DNA from: Lysinibacillus sp. B2A1
GTDB taxonomy: Bacteria > Bacillota > Bacilli > Bacillales_A > Planococcaceae
Reading direction: 5' to 3'
NCBI GenBank assembly: GCA_002973635.1
Contig: CP027224.1
Location: forward strand, 134,501-198,500
Length of the DNA: 64,000 bases
Program-made: the position numbers and the translations under genes
Notes under the pieces: generated by a model
The model's database searches: none
What the model saw: only the letters and a program-made list of their open reading frames with translations
Told to the model about the DNA's origin: nothing
Part shown: in pieces, positions 8,532-17,430 of the stretch
How positions within the stretch are numbered: position 1 is the first letter of the stretch
Layout: each line of letters begins with the position of its first letter

Positions 8532-9901
8532 TGAAAACATTATATAGTAAGTTCGTTGTTACAACGATGCTTGTTATGATTGGTAGCTTGTGTATAGGCT
8601 TCTTAGCGACAAACACTTATTATCATCAAGTTGTAAAGGGAAAAAATGATGCTAAAAATGTGAATATTGCGCGGGAAATTGCGAGCTATATTGAGACCAC
8701 AAGGCCTGAGGATCTTGATAAATATTTAACAACCCTAGGCGAAATTGGCTATCAAATCTATGTTACAGATAGTGTTGAAGGGCAGTTTTTTGGTGGTGAA
8801 TACCGAGATAGAACATTGTCTTCTAAGGTTGTTGAGCGTGTTATAGGCGGAGAAATCTATCATGGTATGCGTGAATTTCCTAAAGAGACATTTGTGACAG
8901 GCTTTTTTGCGAATGAGCTTATTAATACGATAGGTGTACCATTTACAATTGAAAATAAGCATTATGCCTTGTTTATAAGACCTGATATTCGATTATTATT
9001 CTCTGAGGTCCATACGATACTAGCTGGACTTATTTTAGTAATGACGGTCCTTAGCTTATTAGCAATGCTATTATTTGCTAAAGCTTTAATTCGCCCGATC
9101 ACACAGCTAACTGAGGCCACACATCAACTAGCCCATGAAAAATTTGATACATTATTAGATATTGATCGTGCAGATGAAATTGGACAACTGGCAATTAGTT
9201 TTAATGTCATGACTGAAAAATTACAAGAAAATGATCGCATACGTAAGGAGTTTATTAGTAATGTATCGCATGATTTTCAGTCACCATTGCTAAATATTCA
9301 AGGCTATGTAGATTTATTAAAGAATCCTTCGCTAACAGAACAGGATCGGCAGGAATACGCAATGATTATTGAGCTGGAAACAAAGCGTCTTTCTACATTA
9401 ACGAAGCAGTTACTTTTACTTACTTCACTCGATCAGTCTACAAGAATGTTAAGGAGAGAACCTTATCGCTTAGATGATCAATTAAAGGAAACAGTTAGCA
9501 AATATCGGTGGCAGCTTGAGGAGGCAAATGTACAGTTAACCTATCAGCTTGAGCCGCTTATTTATAACGGTGATGCAGGACTGTTGCAAAATGTTTGGGA
9601 TAATTTGTTGACTAATGCCATTAAATATAATGTCGAGAATGGAGAAATTCATATTCGTTTGCAGGAGCAAGCAACCTATGTTGAGGTACTAATCGAAGAT
9701 AGTGGTATAGGGATGACTGCGGATCAATTACAACAAGTATATGATCGCTTTTATCGAGTAGATGCTTCAAGAACAAAGCAAGGGACGGGGCTCGGGCTAG
9801 CCATTGTAAAGCAAATCGCAGAGCTACATGAGGGTTCAGTTCAGATGGAAAGTGTTATTCATTCCGGTACAAAAGTTTATATCCGCTTACCGAAACTGTA
9901 A
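8528..9901 (+). CDS. Sensor histidine kinase partner of the OmpR-type regulator
   Basis: Membrane kinase of 457 residues. A transmembrane helix near the N-terminus (~11-30) and another at ~162-184 flank an extracytoplasmic sensor of about 130 residues. HAMP follows (~185-238), then HisKA with His248 in NVSHDFQSPL, and the ATPase domain with N box DNLLTNAIKYN, G1 EDSGIGM and G2 QGTGLGLAIVK. All catalytic boxes are intact. The stimulus is unknown; no antibiotic-efflux or detoxification genes adjoin it, only the small membrane protein at 9975. Confidence 0.95.
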   Translation: MMKTLYSKFVVTTMLVMIGSLCIGFLATNTYYHQVVKGKNDAKNVNIAREIASYIETTRPEDLDKYLTTLGEIGYQIYVTDSVEGQFFGGEYRDRTLSSKVVERVIGGEIYHGMREFPKETFVTGFFANELINTIGVPFTIENKHYALFIRPDIRLLFSEVHTILAGLILVMTVLSLLAMLLFAKALIRPITQLTEATHQLAHEKFDTLLDIDRADEIGQLAISFNVMTEKLQENDRIRKEFISNVSHDFQSPLLNIQGYVDLLKNPSLTEQDRQEYAMIIELETKRLSTLTKQLLLLTSLDQSTRMLRREPYRLDDQLKETVSKYRWQLEEANVQLTYQLEPLIYNGDAGLLQNVWDNLLTNAIKYNVENGEIHIRLQEQATYVEVLIEDSGIGMTADQLQQVYDRFYRVDASRTKQGTGLGLAIVKQIAELHEGSVQMESVIHSGTKVYIRLPKL

Positions 9902-9907
9902 TAAGGA

Positions 9908-9949
9908 GTTCATATAAAGTTCATGTTCCCACGATAAACTGCTGATAGT
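9908..9949 (+). promoter_or_regulatory. Direct-repeat site and promoter before the small membrane protein
   Basis: GTTCAT occurs at 9908-9913 and 9919-9924, an 11-bp period typical of OmpR-family response-regulator sites. The second copy overlaps a -35 position (TTCATG), followed 17 bp later by GATAGT (9944-9949) as -10. The likely controller is the response regulator encoded immediately upstream. Confidence 0.55.
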
Positions 9950-9974
9950 TGAAAAAGCTTAGGGGGGTAATCGT

Positions 9975-10379
9975 ATGGAACAAAAATGGAGTTTACGTTT
10001 AATACGTCTTGCTGCAATTTTTGCATTGTTTGGAACGTATTTAGGCTCACATATGTCTGGTTCAGGAAGTTATCAATTTAGACCAATACATGCACATGTT
10101 TTACTAGTAGGCTGGCTAAGTATGTTTGCATGGGGAATTTTTTATCGAGCGTTTAAAGTGAAGTCTCAAAAATTGGTCACTGTACATGGCTGGACAGCGA
10201 TTTTAGGTGTTTTTGGCTTAACGTTAGGCATGTGGTTTTATAATATAAATCCATTCAATTTTAGCAGTACATTTACATTAATTTTCTTTATTGTAGGTGG
10301 GACAACCTTGTTAATAAGCTTTGCATTATTTATCGTTGTAACATTTATGATTCAGCAAAAAGAAGAAATGAAAAATTAA
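9975..10379 (+). CDS. Small four-helix membrane protein, haem-copper-oxidase-subunit-I-like
   Basis: Membrane protein of 134 residues with four hydrophobic helices. The segment PIHAHVLLVGWLSMFAWG resembles the histidine-bearing helix of cbb3/NorB-type oxidase subunit I, but the protein is far too short to be an oxidase and lacks the other haem and copper ligands. It starts after GGGGGG and is preceded by a direct repeat likely bound by the response regulator upstream. Function unknown; haem or respiratory-chain association is only a guess from the HAH motif. Confidence 0.6.
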   Translation: MEQKWSLRLIRLAAIFALFGTYLGSHMSGSGSYQFRPIHAHVLLVGWLSMFAWGIFYRAFKVKSQKLVTVHGWTAILGVFGLTLGMWFYNINPFNFSSTFTLIFFIVGGTTLLISFALFIVVTFMIQQKEEMKN

Positions 10380-10384
10380 AGGCA

Positions 10385-10428
10385 AATACCGTGTCACGGA
10401 TAGGTTAGCAGGTGACACGGTATTATTG
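10385..10428. terminator. Hairpin terminator between convergent genes
   Basis: Perfect 13-bp stem AATACCGTGTCAC (10385-10397) with GTGACACGGTATT (10412-10424). It lies between the plus-strand membrane gene and the minus-strand Sel1 gene and could serve both, although flanking T tracts are weak. Confidence 0.7.
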
Positions 10429-10438
10429 TTTAAAAGGG

Positions 10439-12391
10439 TTATTCTTTTATATTCTCGAGAGACATCTTTAGCCATTTTGTTGCTTCATTATAATCTTGAG
10501 CAACACCCTGCCCCTTTTTATACAACATACCTAGCTGGAATTGGGCCTTATGATGACCTTGATAAGCAGCCAGGCGATACAGTTGAGCGGCCTTAGTAAA
10601 ATCCTTAGGGACACCTTGCCCATGACTATGCATTTGAGCTAATTGATATCGTGCTTTGGCATGACCTTGTGCCGCAGCCTGTTCAATCCATTTTGCTGCC
10701 TCAGTATAATCCTGTTTGACCCCTTTTCCCTTATCAAATAAATTTCCAAGCTGGTATTGGGCACCTGAATGCCCTTGAATGGCTGCTAGACGATAGCAAC
10801 GCCGCGCCTCCTCTAAATCTTGTGCAATTCCTAAGCCCTGTTCATACAATAATCCTAATTGGTACTCTGCATTAATATGGGATTGATCTGTCGCTGCTCT
10901 CCACCATTTCACTGCCTCATTATAATTTACTGCGACGCCAGATCCATTCACATATAATAATCCAAGCTCATACTGGGCATCAGCATAGCCCTTTTCTGCG
11001 GCTTTTTTAAAATAAGGTAACGCTTTGTCAGGCTGCTCAAGCGAGTATACATACATACATCCAAGCTCAAAACCTGCACTTATATGTCCATGGCTAGCAG
11101 CAAGCTGCAACCATTTTTCGGCTAATGCCATATCTTTTTCCTTTTGATATAACAGACCGAGACAATATTGAGCATTTGTATGTCCACTATGTGCCGCAAG
11201 TTTAAACCACTTAATAGCCTCTACTTGGTCCTGAGCGATACCTTGACCGGTGTTATAGAGCATTGCTAATTGGAACTCTGCATTGGTATGGTCTTGGAGT
11301 GCTGCCAGGTGGAACCATCTAGCAGCCTCTTCGAAATTTTGTGTGATACCACGACCTTTTAGATACATATAGCCGAGATTATACTGGGCACTTGCATCAC
11401 CTGCTAAGGCGGCCATTTCAAAATAAGTCATAGCTTCTTCATAGCTTTGCTCTACACCAGTTCCATTATGATATAGAAATCCAAGATTATTTTGAGCGCT
11501 CGTATTGCCTTGATTGGCTGCAGTAATATACCATTTTGCGGCCTCAAAAAAATCTACAGATACACCTAGTCCTTGAGTAAAAAGCACGCCTAAATTATAC
11601 TGAGCATCTGCATTTCCTAAATTTGCAGCCTCATTATAGTAGTAAGCTGCTTTCTCATAATCCTGTGAGACACCCTGTCCTAAATGATAAAGTACCCCTA
11701 AACTGTATAAAGCATTTGCATCTTTTTGCGCCGCTGCTCTCTCATACCATTTTCTTGCTAGAGTATAATCTTTTTTTACTCCGCGTCCGTGATTATAAAG
11801 CACTCCTAAATTATATTGGGCACTTGGATTTCCCTGTTTTGCTGCCATCTCAAACCAGCCTGCTGAATTTTTATAGGCCTCTGTTGACTGTTGATTTTGA
11901 TGTAGTATATTGGCGTTAACAATGGATGTTAAATCTTCAAAGCTAGAGCCTGTACTTGGTAATTTGGCTTTGAAGCTTCGGTCGTAGCGTTTAATAAACC
12001 ACTCTACAATATCACTTATATAATCAAGCACAATTTTTGCAGCCTTTGCCTCGACAATCTCATTGCTTTGACTGGAAGCCATTTTATTTACAAGGTTCAT
12101 TAATAAATAAATACGGCGCGGATGTATTTTAGCGACAAAATTACGATGATTAAGTAAAGAATGGATGCTTTTCAGCCTCGGCTCTGCGTGCATTTCTAAC
12201 TTATAAATTTCATATAAAATTTCCTCTAATACAAGTAGTGATTTATGTAGAGATAGAGCTGGCTTCGAAATAGCAAATGCATTTGCGTTCTGTAAATTTT
12301 CAGCTAATTTTAGGAAGGATAATGCTCTTACTTTCTTACATTGATCTTGTAGGATTTCCTTTTGCCTGACGATTGTCCTCACCTCTTTCAT
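10439..12391 (-). CDS. Sel1-repeat (TPR-like) scaffold protein, 13 repeats
   Basis: Cytoplasmic repeat protein of 650 residues without a signal peptide. The first ~170 residues are helical and not repeat-like. Then come 13 Sel1 repeats of about 36 residues with the core pattern AxYxLGxLYxxGxGV, forming an alpha-solenoid for protein-protein contact; the seventh and eighth are shortened and lack the glycine-rich turn. The partner is unknown and the gene stands alone. The start is uncertain: the ATG at 12391 has GAGG directly against it, while a GTG at 12382 would place the same GAGG at normal spacing. Confidence 0.85.
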   Translation of the reverse strand: MKEVRTIVRQKEILQDQCKKVRALSFLKLAENLQNANAFAISKPALSLHKSLLVLEEILYEIYKLEMHAEPRLKSIHSLLNHRNFVAKIHPRRIYLLMNLVNKMASSQSNEIVEAKAAKIVLDYISDIVEWFIKRYDRSFKAKLPSTGSSFEDLTSIVNANILHQNQQSTEAYKNSAGWFEMAAKQGNPSAQYNLGVLYNHGRGVKKDYTLARKWYERAAAQKDANALYSLGVLYHLGQGVSQDYEKAAYYYNEAANLGNADAQYNLGVLFTQGLGVSVDFFEAAKWYITAANQGNTSAQNNLGFLYHNGTGVEQSYEEAMTYFEMAALAGDASAQYNLGYMYLKGRGITQNFEEAARWFHLAALQDHTNAEFQLAMLYNTGQGIAQDQVEAIKWFKLAAHSGHTNAQYCLGLLYQKEKDMALAEKWLQLAASHGHISAGFELGCMYVYSLEQPDKALPYFKKAAEKGYADAQYELGLLYVNGSGVAVNYNEAVKWWRAATDQSHINAEYQLGLLYEQGLGIAQDLEEARRCYRLAAIQGHSGAQYQLGNLFDKGKGVKQDYTEAAKWIEQAAAQGHAKARYQLAQMHSHGQGVPKDFTKAAQLYRLAAYQGHHKAQFQLGMLYKKGQGVAQDYNEATKWLKMSLENIKE

Positions 12392-12567
12392 CCTCTTTTT
12401 TCATATATCGGGAAAATATCTATATTATTGATATGTTTAATGGGATTCATCAGTTGAATTGTCATCGTTACATGATACTATGTGATATAAGGGAGAATTT
12501 CAAAAAGAATTGTTAGAAAGTGCATCTGCCAAAGTTTCATTTTAAGGTCGTCCGGAGGATAGAAATA

Positions 12568-13281
12568 ATGAAAAATATTGCAGCCATTATTCCAGCATTT
12601 AATCCACAATCTTCATTAATAACATATGTGCATCAGCTTTTAACAACAACGATTTCACAAGTTATTATCGTTAATGATGGTAGCGATGATAAATATACAA
12701 ATATTTTCGAAGAGTTGAAGAGCATTAATTGCTGTCGAGTGTTAGAACATGAGAAAAATATTGGAAAGGGCGGCGCACTTAAAACAGCATTTTCTTATAT
12801 ATGGTCGCAAAAAAATCTGTTTCAAGGTGTAATTACAGTTGGTGCCCACAATCAACATACAGTGCAAGATGTAAAATTGGTGTTAACGATGACAAAGGTA
12901 TTTTCTGAAGGAATTGTGCTAGGGGTACGTAATTTTCATTCATCGGACGGCACCCTCTTATCCTACTGGGGAAATCGTGCAACAAGCTTGTTTTTCGAGC
13001 TTCTCTACCATAGAAAGCTAATGGATACTCAAACTGGCCTAAGGTATATCTCTATAAAAGAGCTTCCATGGCTGCTACGTGTAAAGGGAGCACGTTATGA
13101 GTATGATACAAATATGCTAGTTGCAGCGCTTAAAAGAAAATGTCCAATTTTTGAGGTAGAGATTGGGCAGTTACGTATAAAGAAAAACACAATTATACAA
13201 TATGATGAGCTAACCAATGCAGGGACAATTATTACTAAAATGCTTATGAATTATTTAAAACCAAGGGAGAATAATCAATAA
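12568..13281 (+). CDS. Glycosyltransferase family 2-like protein lacking the usual DxD
   Basis: GT-A-fold protein of 237 residues related to dolichol-phosphate-mannose-synthase-like transferases. Visible are IPAFNP, the nucleotide-binding IVNDGSDD and NIGKGGALKTAF (~64-75). Where related enzymes carry the metal-binding DADGQH motif, this one has GAHNQH (92-97), so the two aspartates are missing. There are no membrane helices. The ATG at 12568 follows CCGGAGGAT; the upstream in-frame ATG at 12520 has no such site. It may be inactive, or use another metal-free mechanism. No polysaccharide genes lie nearby. Confidence 0.8.
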   Translation: MKNIAAIIPAFNPQSSLITYVHQLLTTTISQVIIVNDGSDDKYTNIFEELKSINCCRVLEHEKNIGKGGALKTAFSYIWSQKNLFQGVITVGAHNQHTVQDVKLVLTMTKVFSEGIVLGVRNFHSSDGTLLSYWGNRATSLFFELLYHRKLMDTQTGLRYISIKELPWLLRVKGARYEYDTNMLVAALKRKCPIFEVEIGQLRIKKNTIIQYDELTNAGTIITKMLMNYLKPRENNQ

Positions 13282-13356
13282 GTTTATGTTTGAATAGATG
13301 TGTAAAAAAATATTTATTACTCAAGAACGTAGCGAGTATGGAAAGAAGGGACAATA

Positions 13357-13620
13357 ATGATGGAGTATTCAGATCAAGTAAAAAACCGTGTTAAACGTAT
13401 GGAAGGCCAGCTACGTGGTATTTTGAAAATGATGGAGGAAGAAAAGGATTGTAAGGCAGTTATTACCCAATTGTCCGCAGTACGTTCAGCAGTAGATCGT
13501 ACGGTTGGAGTGATTGTAAGTACAAATCTTTTAGAATGTGTACAAAATGCTGAAGGGGATGGCGAGAAAATGAATGAAGCTATTCAAGAAGCAGTTAATT
13601 TAGTTGTAAAGAGTCGTTAA
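13357..13620 (+). CDS. CsoR/FrmR-family metal- or thiol-sensing repressor
   Basis: All-helical DUF156-type repressor of 87 residues. Family hallmarks are the basic first helix VKNRVKRMEGQLRGI and the central CKAVITQLSAVRSAVD. By family numbering the three ligand positions are Cys32, Asn57 and Cys61. Copper-binding CsoR proteins have histidine at the middle position, so this C-N-C set argues against a classical copper sensor and is more like the two-cysteine persulfide-sensing branch. No copper ATPase or sulfur gene adjoins it, so the regulon is elsewhere. Two adjacent ATG codons make the start ambiguous by one residue. Confidence 0.87.
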   Translation: MMEYSDQVKNRVKRMEGQLRGILKMMEEEKDCKAVITQLSAVRSAVDRTVGVIVSTNLLECVQNAEGDGEKMNEAIQEAVNLVVKSR

Positions 13621-13627
13621 AAAAAGG

Positions 13628-13670
13628 TAAAACACCCATTAAACTCACTGTTTTAGGTGGGTTTTTATTT
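13628..13670 (+). terminator. Terminator after the CsoR-family gene
   Basis: Imperfect stem with CCCA paired to TGGG and TTAAAC to GTTTTA, followed by TTTTTATTTTTT. Confidence 0.7.
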
Positions 13671-13850
13671 TTTGCAAAAATATAGTTTATATCGGTTCTA
13701 ATTCGAAAAAGTTGGGGATTTTCACCTATGTAATTTTATGGTTTTTCTAGTTAAAAGTCATAGTTAGTGAACTTGTACGATAGATTACTAGTTACATTTT
13801 CTGTTATGCTAATTAGTAAGAAGATTACCATAAATGGGAAGGTGATTATT

Positions 13851-15005
13851 ATGAAGAAATGGTTGATAAGTGGAGCGGCTTTATTGATGTTAAGTCCAAC
13901 AGCAGCCTTTGCTCAAAAAACAGATACTCATCCAGAGAATACTTCCCCAATGATTGCTTATAATGTAGTAGCTAACTCTAAAGTAACGACTTGGGATCAA
14001 TTCACAGCAGAAATCGTCAAGCAATTAAATAATTTCGCACCAGAAATTAAAATTACATATAGTGGTCCAATGACTAATTTTAAAGATAAATTTATGGAAG
14101 CCTATGAAAAGGCACAGAAGCAAGCCGTCTATGCGAGTGGTCATTTGGAAAGTACTGCTATATCTGCGGATTCAGCTGGCAATGTGACATTTAAAATCAA
14201 ATATTTCACAAACCAAACACATGAAGTGGCTGTACAAAAGAAGATTGATCAAGTATTAAAAACAATTATTAAGCCTTCTATGACAGAGTTTGAAAAAGTA
14301 AAGGCAATTAATGATTATATTGTGTCAAATAGCGAGTATGGTACTAATACAAAGGCTAGTCCTCATAGTGCATATGCGCTGTTAATGGAAGGGCAGGCTG
14401 TATGTCAAGGTTATACGTTAACAGCTTATAAAATGTTGGAACAAGTAGGAATCGAATCAAAGTATGTTGTTGGCTATGTTAACGGCAATGAGGACCATGC
14501 ATGGAACTTAGTGAAGTTGAATGGCAAATGGTATCATTTAGATACAACTTGGAATGATCCATTACCGAATCGAGTAGGTGTTTCTTCATATGATTATTTT
14601 TTAGTAACAGATGCACAACTTAAAAAAGATCATACTTGGATAACATCAGATTATCCTGCCGCAACAAGTACAACATATAGCTATATGCAAAATATTCATT
14701 ATGCCTATCAAGATAAGAACACTTTATACTTTAGCAACACAGCAGATAATGATAAATTGTATAAGCTTGATTTAGCAAGTGGTAAAAAGACTAAAATTAT
14801 TGATAAGCGTGCTCTCTATATTACTGGTGCCGATAACTTTTTGTACTTCAGTGACTACAGCAATAGCGGCTATTTAACAAAACTAAATCTTAAGACATTA
14901 AAAATGGAAGTGCTTGTAAAGCAATCTGTTTCAGATTTAAGAATTAGTGATAGTCATTTAGTTTACAATATGAATAAGAAAGAACAAAAACTTAAAATTA
15001 ACTAG
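13851..15005 (+). CDS. Secreted transglutaminase-like protein with DUF5050-type C-terminus
   Basis: Exported protein of 384 residues. A signal peptide (MKKWLISGAALLMLSPTAAFA) is followed by a ~100-residue region, then a transglutaminase/protease-like core with the full Cys-His-Asp triad: Cys in GQAVCQGY, His in EDHAWN, Asp in HLDTTWNDP. The C-terminal ~90 residues carry YFSNxxDNxKLYKLDL-type strands of a DUF5050 propeller-like domain. Such proteins are usually cell-wall-associated hydrolases or cross-linkers, substrate unknown. The ATG at 13851 follows GGGAAGGTGATT. A paralogue lies directly downstream. Confidence 0.88.
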   Translation: MKKWLISGAALLMLSPTAAFAQKTDTHPENTSPMIAYNVVANSKVTTWDQFTAEIVKQLNNFAPEIKITYSGPMTNFKDKFMEAYEKAQKQAVYASGHLESTAISADSAGNVTFKIKYFTNQTHEVAVQKKIDQVLKTIIKPSMTEFEKVKAINDYIVSNSEYGTNTKASPHSAYALLMEGQAVCQGYTLTAYKMLEQVGIESKYVVGYVNGNEDHAWNLVKLNGKWYHLDTTWNDPLPNRVGVSSYDYFLVTDAQLKKDHTWITSDYPAATSTTYSYMQNIHYAYQDKNTLYFSNTADNDKLYKLDLASGKKTKIIDKRALYITGADNFLYFSDYSNSGYLTKLNLKTLKMEVLVKQSVSDLRISDSHLVYNMNKKEQKLKIN

Positions 15006-15066
15006 GATTCTATAGATGTTAAAAATTAGAACCTCTTAAAATTAAATATCAGTAAATAAAATGTAA

Positions 15067-15106
15067 GCACAAAAGAACTTTCAAGTGAGTTCTTTGTGCT
15101 TTTTTT
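15067..15106 (+). terminator. Terminator between the two transglutaminase-like genes
   Basis: GCACAAA and GAACT pair with AGTTC and TTTGTGC (15088-15099) around a short loop, followed by seven T. The two paralogues therefore have separate transcripts. Confidence 0.85.
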
Positions 15107-15146
15107 GTATATAATGAAAAGAGAAAGATGGTTGGAGGTGAGGGTT

Positions 15147-16442
15147 TTGTGGAAAAAATTAGCCATTATCATAATAATCGTTATATTTATTGACCCAATT
15201 TATACGGCTGGAAAGGCAGTTGTCCAACAAGTAATGACTTGGGCAAATAATGATGAAATTGAAACAATGCTGCTCTCAACAAAGGAAAAAATCGTAGATG
15301 TCACTGCCAAATTGTCAGAGAATGCCTCCATTGAAACAGCCGTACCTCTAGAAGAGGAACCAGAAGCTAGGGTTGCTGTCACAGCTCCTGCTGCTCAAAA
15401 GCCTGAAGCAAAATTAGTTGTAACAAATGCAAAGGAAATGGCTGATGCAATGTATGCTTACTACAGTAGTTTTTCACCAACCTTTGAGATTCAATATAAA
15501 GGGAGTACACAACGCATTGAACAGATTGTGGAAGAAGCCTATGACAATGCTATAAAGCGAGACGATTATGTATATGGACATATTAGCAAACATTCAATCC
15601 GTTTTGAATATGGCAGAAAAACGGCAACAATTTATGGGAATCAAAGCTATTTGATGACGCCAGATCAAGCCGCATATGTAGAAACAAATATTCAAGACAT
15701 AGTCGCTTCTATTCAGAAAAGTTCTTTAAATGATTTAGAGAAGGTAAGGGCTGTCAATGATTTTATCGTTGCTAACACAGCTTATACCGATCAAACATCT
15801 TCAAGCCCACATAGCGCTTATACTGTACTGGCTGAGCATGGTGGTGTTTGTCAGGGATATGCATTGTTAGCACATTCAATGCTACAAAAACTAGGTATAG
15901 AAACGAAATATATAGTGGGCTATGTTGGACAGGAAGGACATGCTTGGAACTTAGTCAAGCTTGATGGTCAATGGTATCACCTTGATACAACGTGGAATGA
16001 CCCAGTCCCTGATCGTAAAGGGGCGGTACGCTATCAATACTTTTTAGCGGATGATCGAACGATGGCAAAAGATCATACATGGGTCGCAGAGGACTATCCG
16101 AAAGCGACGAGCACCATATATAACTATTTTCATAATATAGACTTTCCAGCTCAGGTAGGACAGCAAATTTTTTATAGTAATGTTACTGATGATAATAAAC
16201 TATATATGCTGGATTTGAAATCAGGAAAGTTAAAGCTCATTTCAAACTCTCGAGCACAATATATTGTGTATGCAGATGGCTGGCTCTATTTTAGCAATTA
16301 TTCACATGGTGCATATTTAACAAAAATTCGTCCTGACGGAAGTGGAGAACAAGTTTTAAATAGAGAGGATACGAAGGATTTATTTGTAAAAGACGGCTAT
16401 TTATATTTTAAGACAGATGGATTGAAAAAAATGGCGCTCTAA
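15147..16442 (+). CDS. Membrane-anchored transglutaminase-like protein, paralogue of the upstream gene
   Basis: 431-residue protein held by one N-terminal transmembrane helix (LAIIIIIVIFI), followed by an Ala/Glu/Pro-rich linker and then the same catalytic core as the gene upstream: Cys in GGVCQGYAL, His in EGHAWN, Asp in HLDTTWNDP, and a DUF5050-like tail. The start is taken as TTG at 15147 because GGAGGTGAGG sits 8 nt upstream; the ATG at 15096 lies inside the preceding terminator. It differs from its neighbour mainly in anchoring, so one is shed and the other stays on the membrane. Substrate unknown. Confidence 0.85.
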   Translation: MWKKLAIIIIIVIFIDPIYTAGKAVVQQVMTWANNDEIETMLLSTKEKIVDVTAKLSENASIETAVPLEEEPEARVAVTAPAAQKPEAKLVVTNAKEMADAMYAYYSSFSPTFEIQYKGSTQRIEQIVEEAYDNAIKRDDYVYGHISKHSIRFEYGRKTATIYGNQSYLMTPDQAAYVETNIQDIVASIQKSSLNDLEKVRAVNDFIVANTAYTDQTSSSPHSAYTVLAEHGGVCQGYALLAHSMLQKLGIETKYIVGYVGQEGHAWNLVKLDGQWYHLDTTWNDPVPDRKGAVRYQYFLADDRTMAKDHTWVAEDYPKATSTIYNYFHNIDFPAQVGQQIFYSNVTDDNKLYMLDLKSGKLKLISNSRAQYIVYADGWLYFSNYSHGAYLTKIRPDGSGEQVLNREDTKDLFVKDGYLYFKTDGLKKMAL

Positions 16443-16472
16443 CATTGTATAATGTGTTTTTCTATATAAAGA

Positions 16473-16506
16473 GCCTATGACATTATAAATTGTCATAGGC
16501 CCTTTT
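16473..16506. terminator. Terminator between convergent genes
   Basis: Perfect 10-bp stem GCCTATGACA (16473-16482) with TGTCATAGGC (16491-16500), followed on the plus strand by CCTTTTTG. The downstream arm overlaps the 3' end of the minus-strand kinase gene. Confidence 0.85.
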
Positions 16507-17430
16507 TGTACGCTCTATTAGGTAATAAATAGGCTGATGCTGGCATAAGGAAACCTCAATTTGTGGATACATGGATTTCATTTCCTGTAAGAAGGTTTTA
16601 AAAATGATTGGGTTATGCTTAATAGCACCACCGTTGCAATAAAGGTTAAATGTGCCGCCATTATAGCCAATTTTTTTCAATACTGCACAAGCTAAAAGCA
16701 CTAATTCATGGGCAGCACGCATGGATATTTGAATGGCGCAAGAATCTTTTTTAGTTACTGCATCTGCCAAAAATGCACCCATTTTTGCGAGCTGTGCATT
16801 CGTGTAAGATGGACGGAACAGCCATGCAGCTAGTTCTGTAACATCTTCAATGCGTAAATAATGATAGACTGCATTTTTTAAGATGGTTGGTTCCCCGCGT
16901 CCATCCTCCATCTTAAAAATAGCACGAATTACTTCTTGTCCTAACCAATAGCCGCTGCCTTCATCCCCTGCACGATGCCCCCAACCACCTGCGCGTGCAA
17001 TTCTAGAGCCATCAAAGGCATACGCAATGGCACCCGTGCCTGCAATGAGTAAAGCACCTGCCTGTTCAGCAGTGACTCCTAGTAAAGTAGCTTGTGCATC
17101 ATTTTCTATAATAAGTGTATCTACTTGCAATAAGATAGAAGAGATGACTTGATGAACAATAGCTGATACAATTTCATGATCTTTTGGAGAATCAATGCCA
17201 GACAATGCAAAGGTTGCCACTGCAATTTTTGACTCCTCTTGTTTTTGTAAAAAATCATACACATTTGCTAGTAATGACTGCAATACTGCTGTAGCCGATT
17301 CAGTACCAATAGCTTGATAATTAGATCCCTTGGTTGAGTTTGAATATTTAATTTCACCGGATTCGGCGTGTACGACTGCACAAGCTGTCTTAGTAGCACC
17401 ACCATCAACGATAAGGAGCCATTTCGTCAT
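16483..17430 (-). CDS. BadF/BadG-family kinase (N-acetylglucosamine-kinase-like)
   Basis: Cytosolic ASKHA-fold kinase of 315 residues. The phosphate-1 loop VDGGATKTACAVV begins at residue 8, IENDAQATLLG carries the catalytic-type aspartate, and the adenosine loop GTGAIAYAF and GGWGHRAGDEGSGYWLG are typical of the GlcNAc kinase branch. It is the last gene of an operon with an ABC importer and a lyase, overlapping the lyase by 4 nt. It probably phosphorylates an amino sugar or related product released by the lyase; the exact substrate is not shown by sequence. Confidence 0.85.
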   Translation of the reverse strand: MTKWLLIVDGGATKTACAVVHAESGEIKYSNSTKGSNYQAIGTESATAVLQSLLANVYDFLQKQEESKIAVATFALSGIDSPKDHEIVSAIVHQVISSILLQVDTLIIENDAQATLLGVTAEQAGALLIAGTGAIAYAFDGSRIARAGGWGHRAGDEGSGYWLGQEVIRAIFKMEDGRGEPTILKNAVYHYLRIEDVTELAAWLFRPSYTNAQLAKMGAFLADAVTKKDSCAIQISMRAAHELVLLACAVLKKIGYNGGTFNLYCNGGAIKHNPIIFKTFLQEMKSMYPQIEVSLCQHQPIYYLIERTKRAYDNL

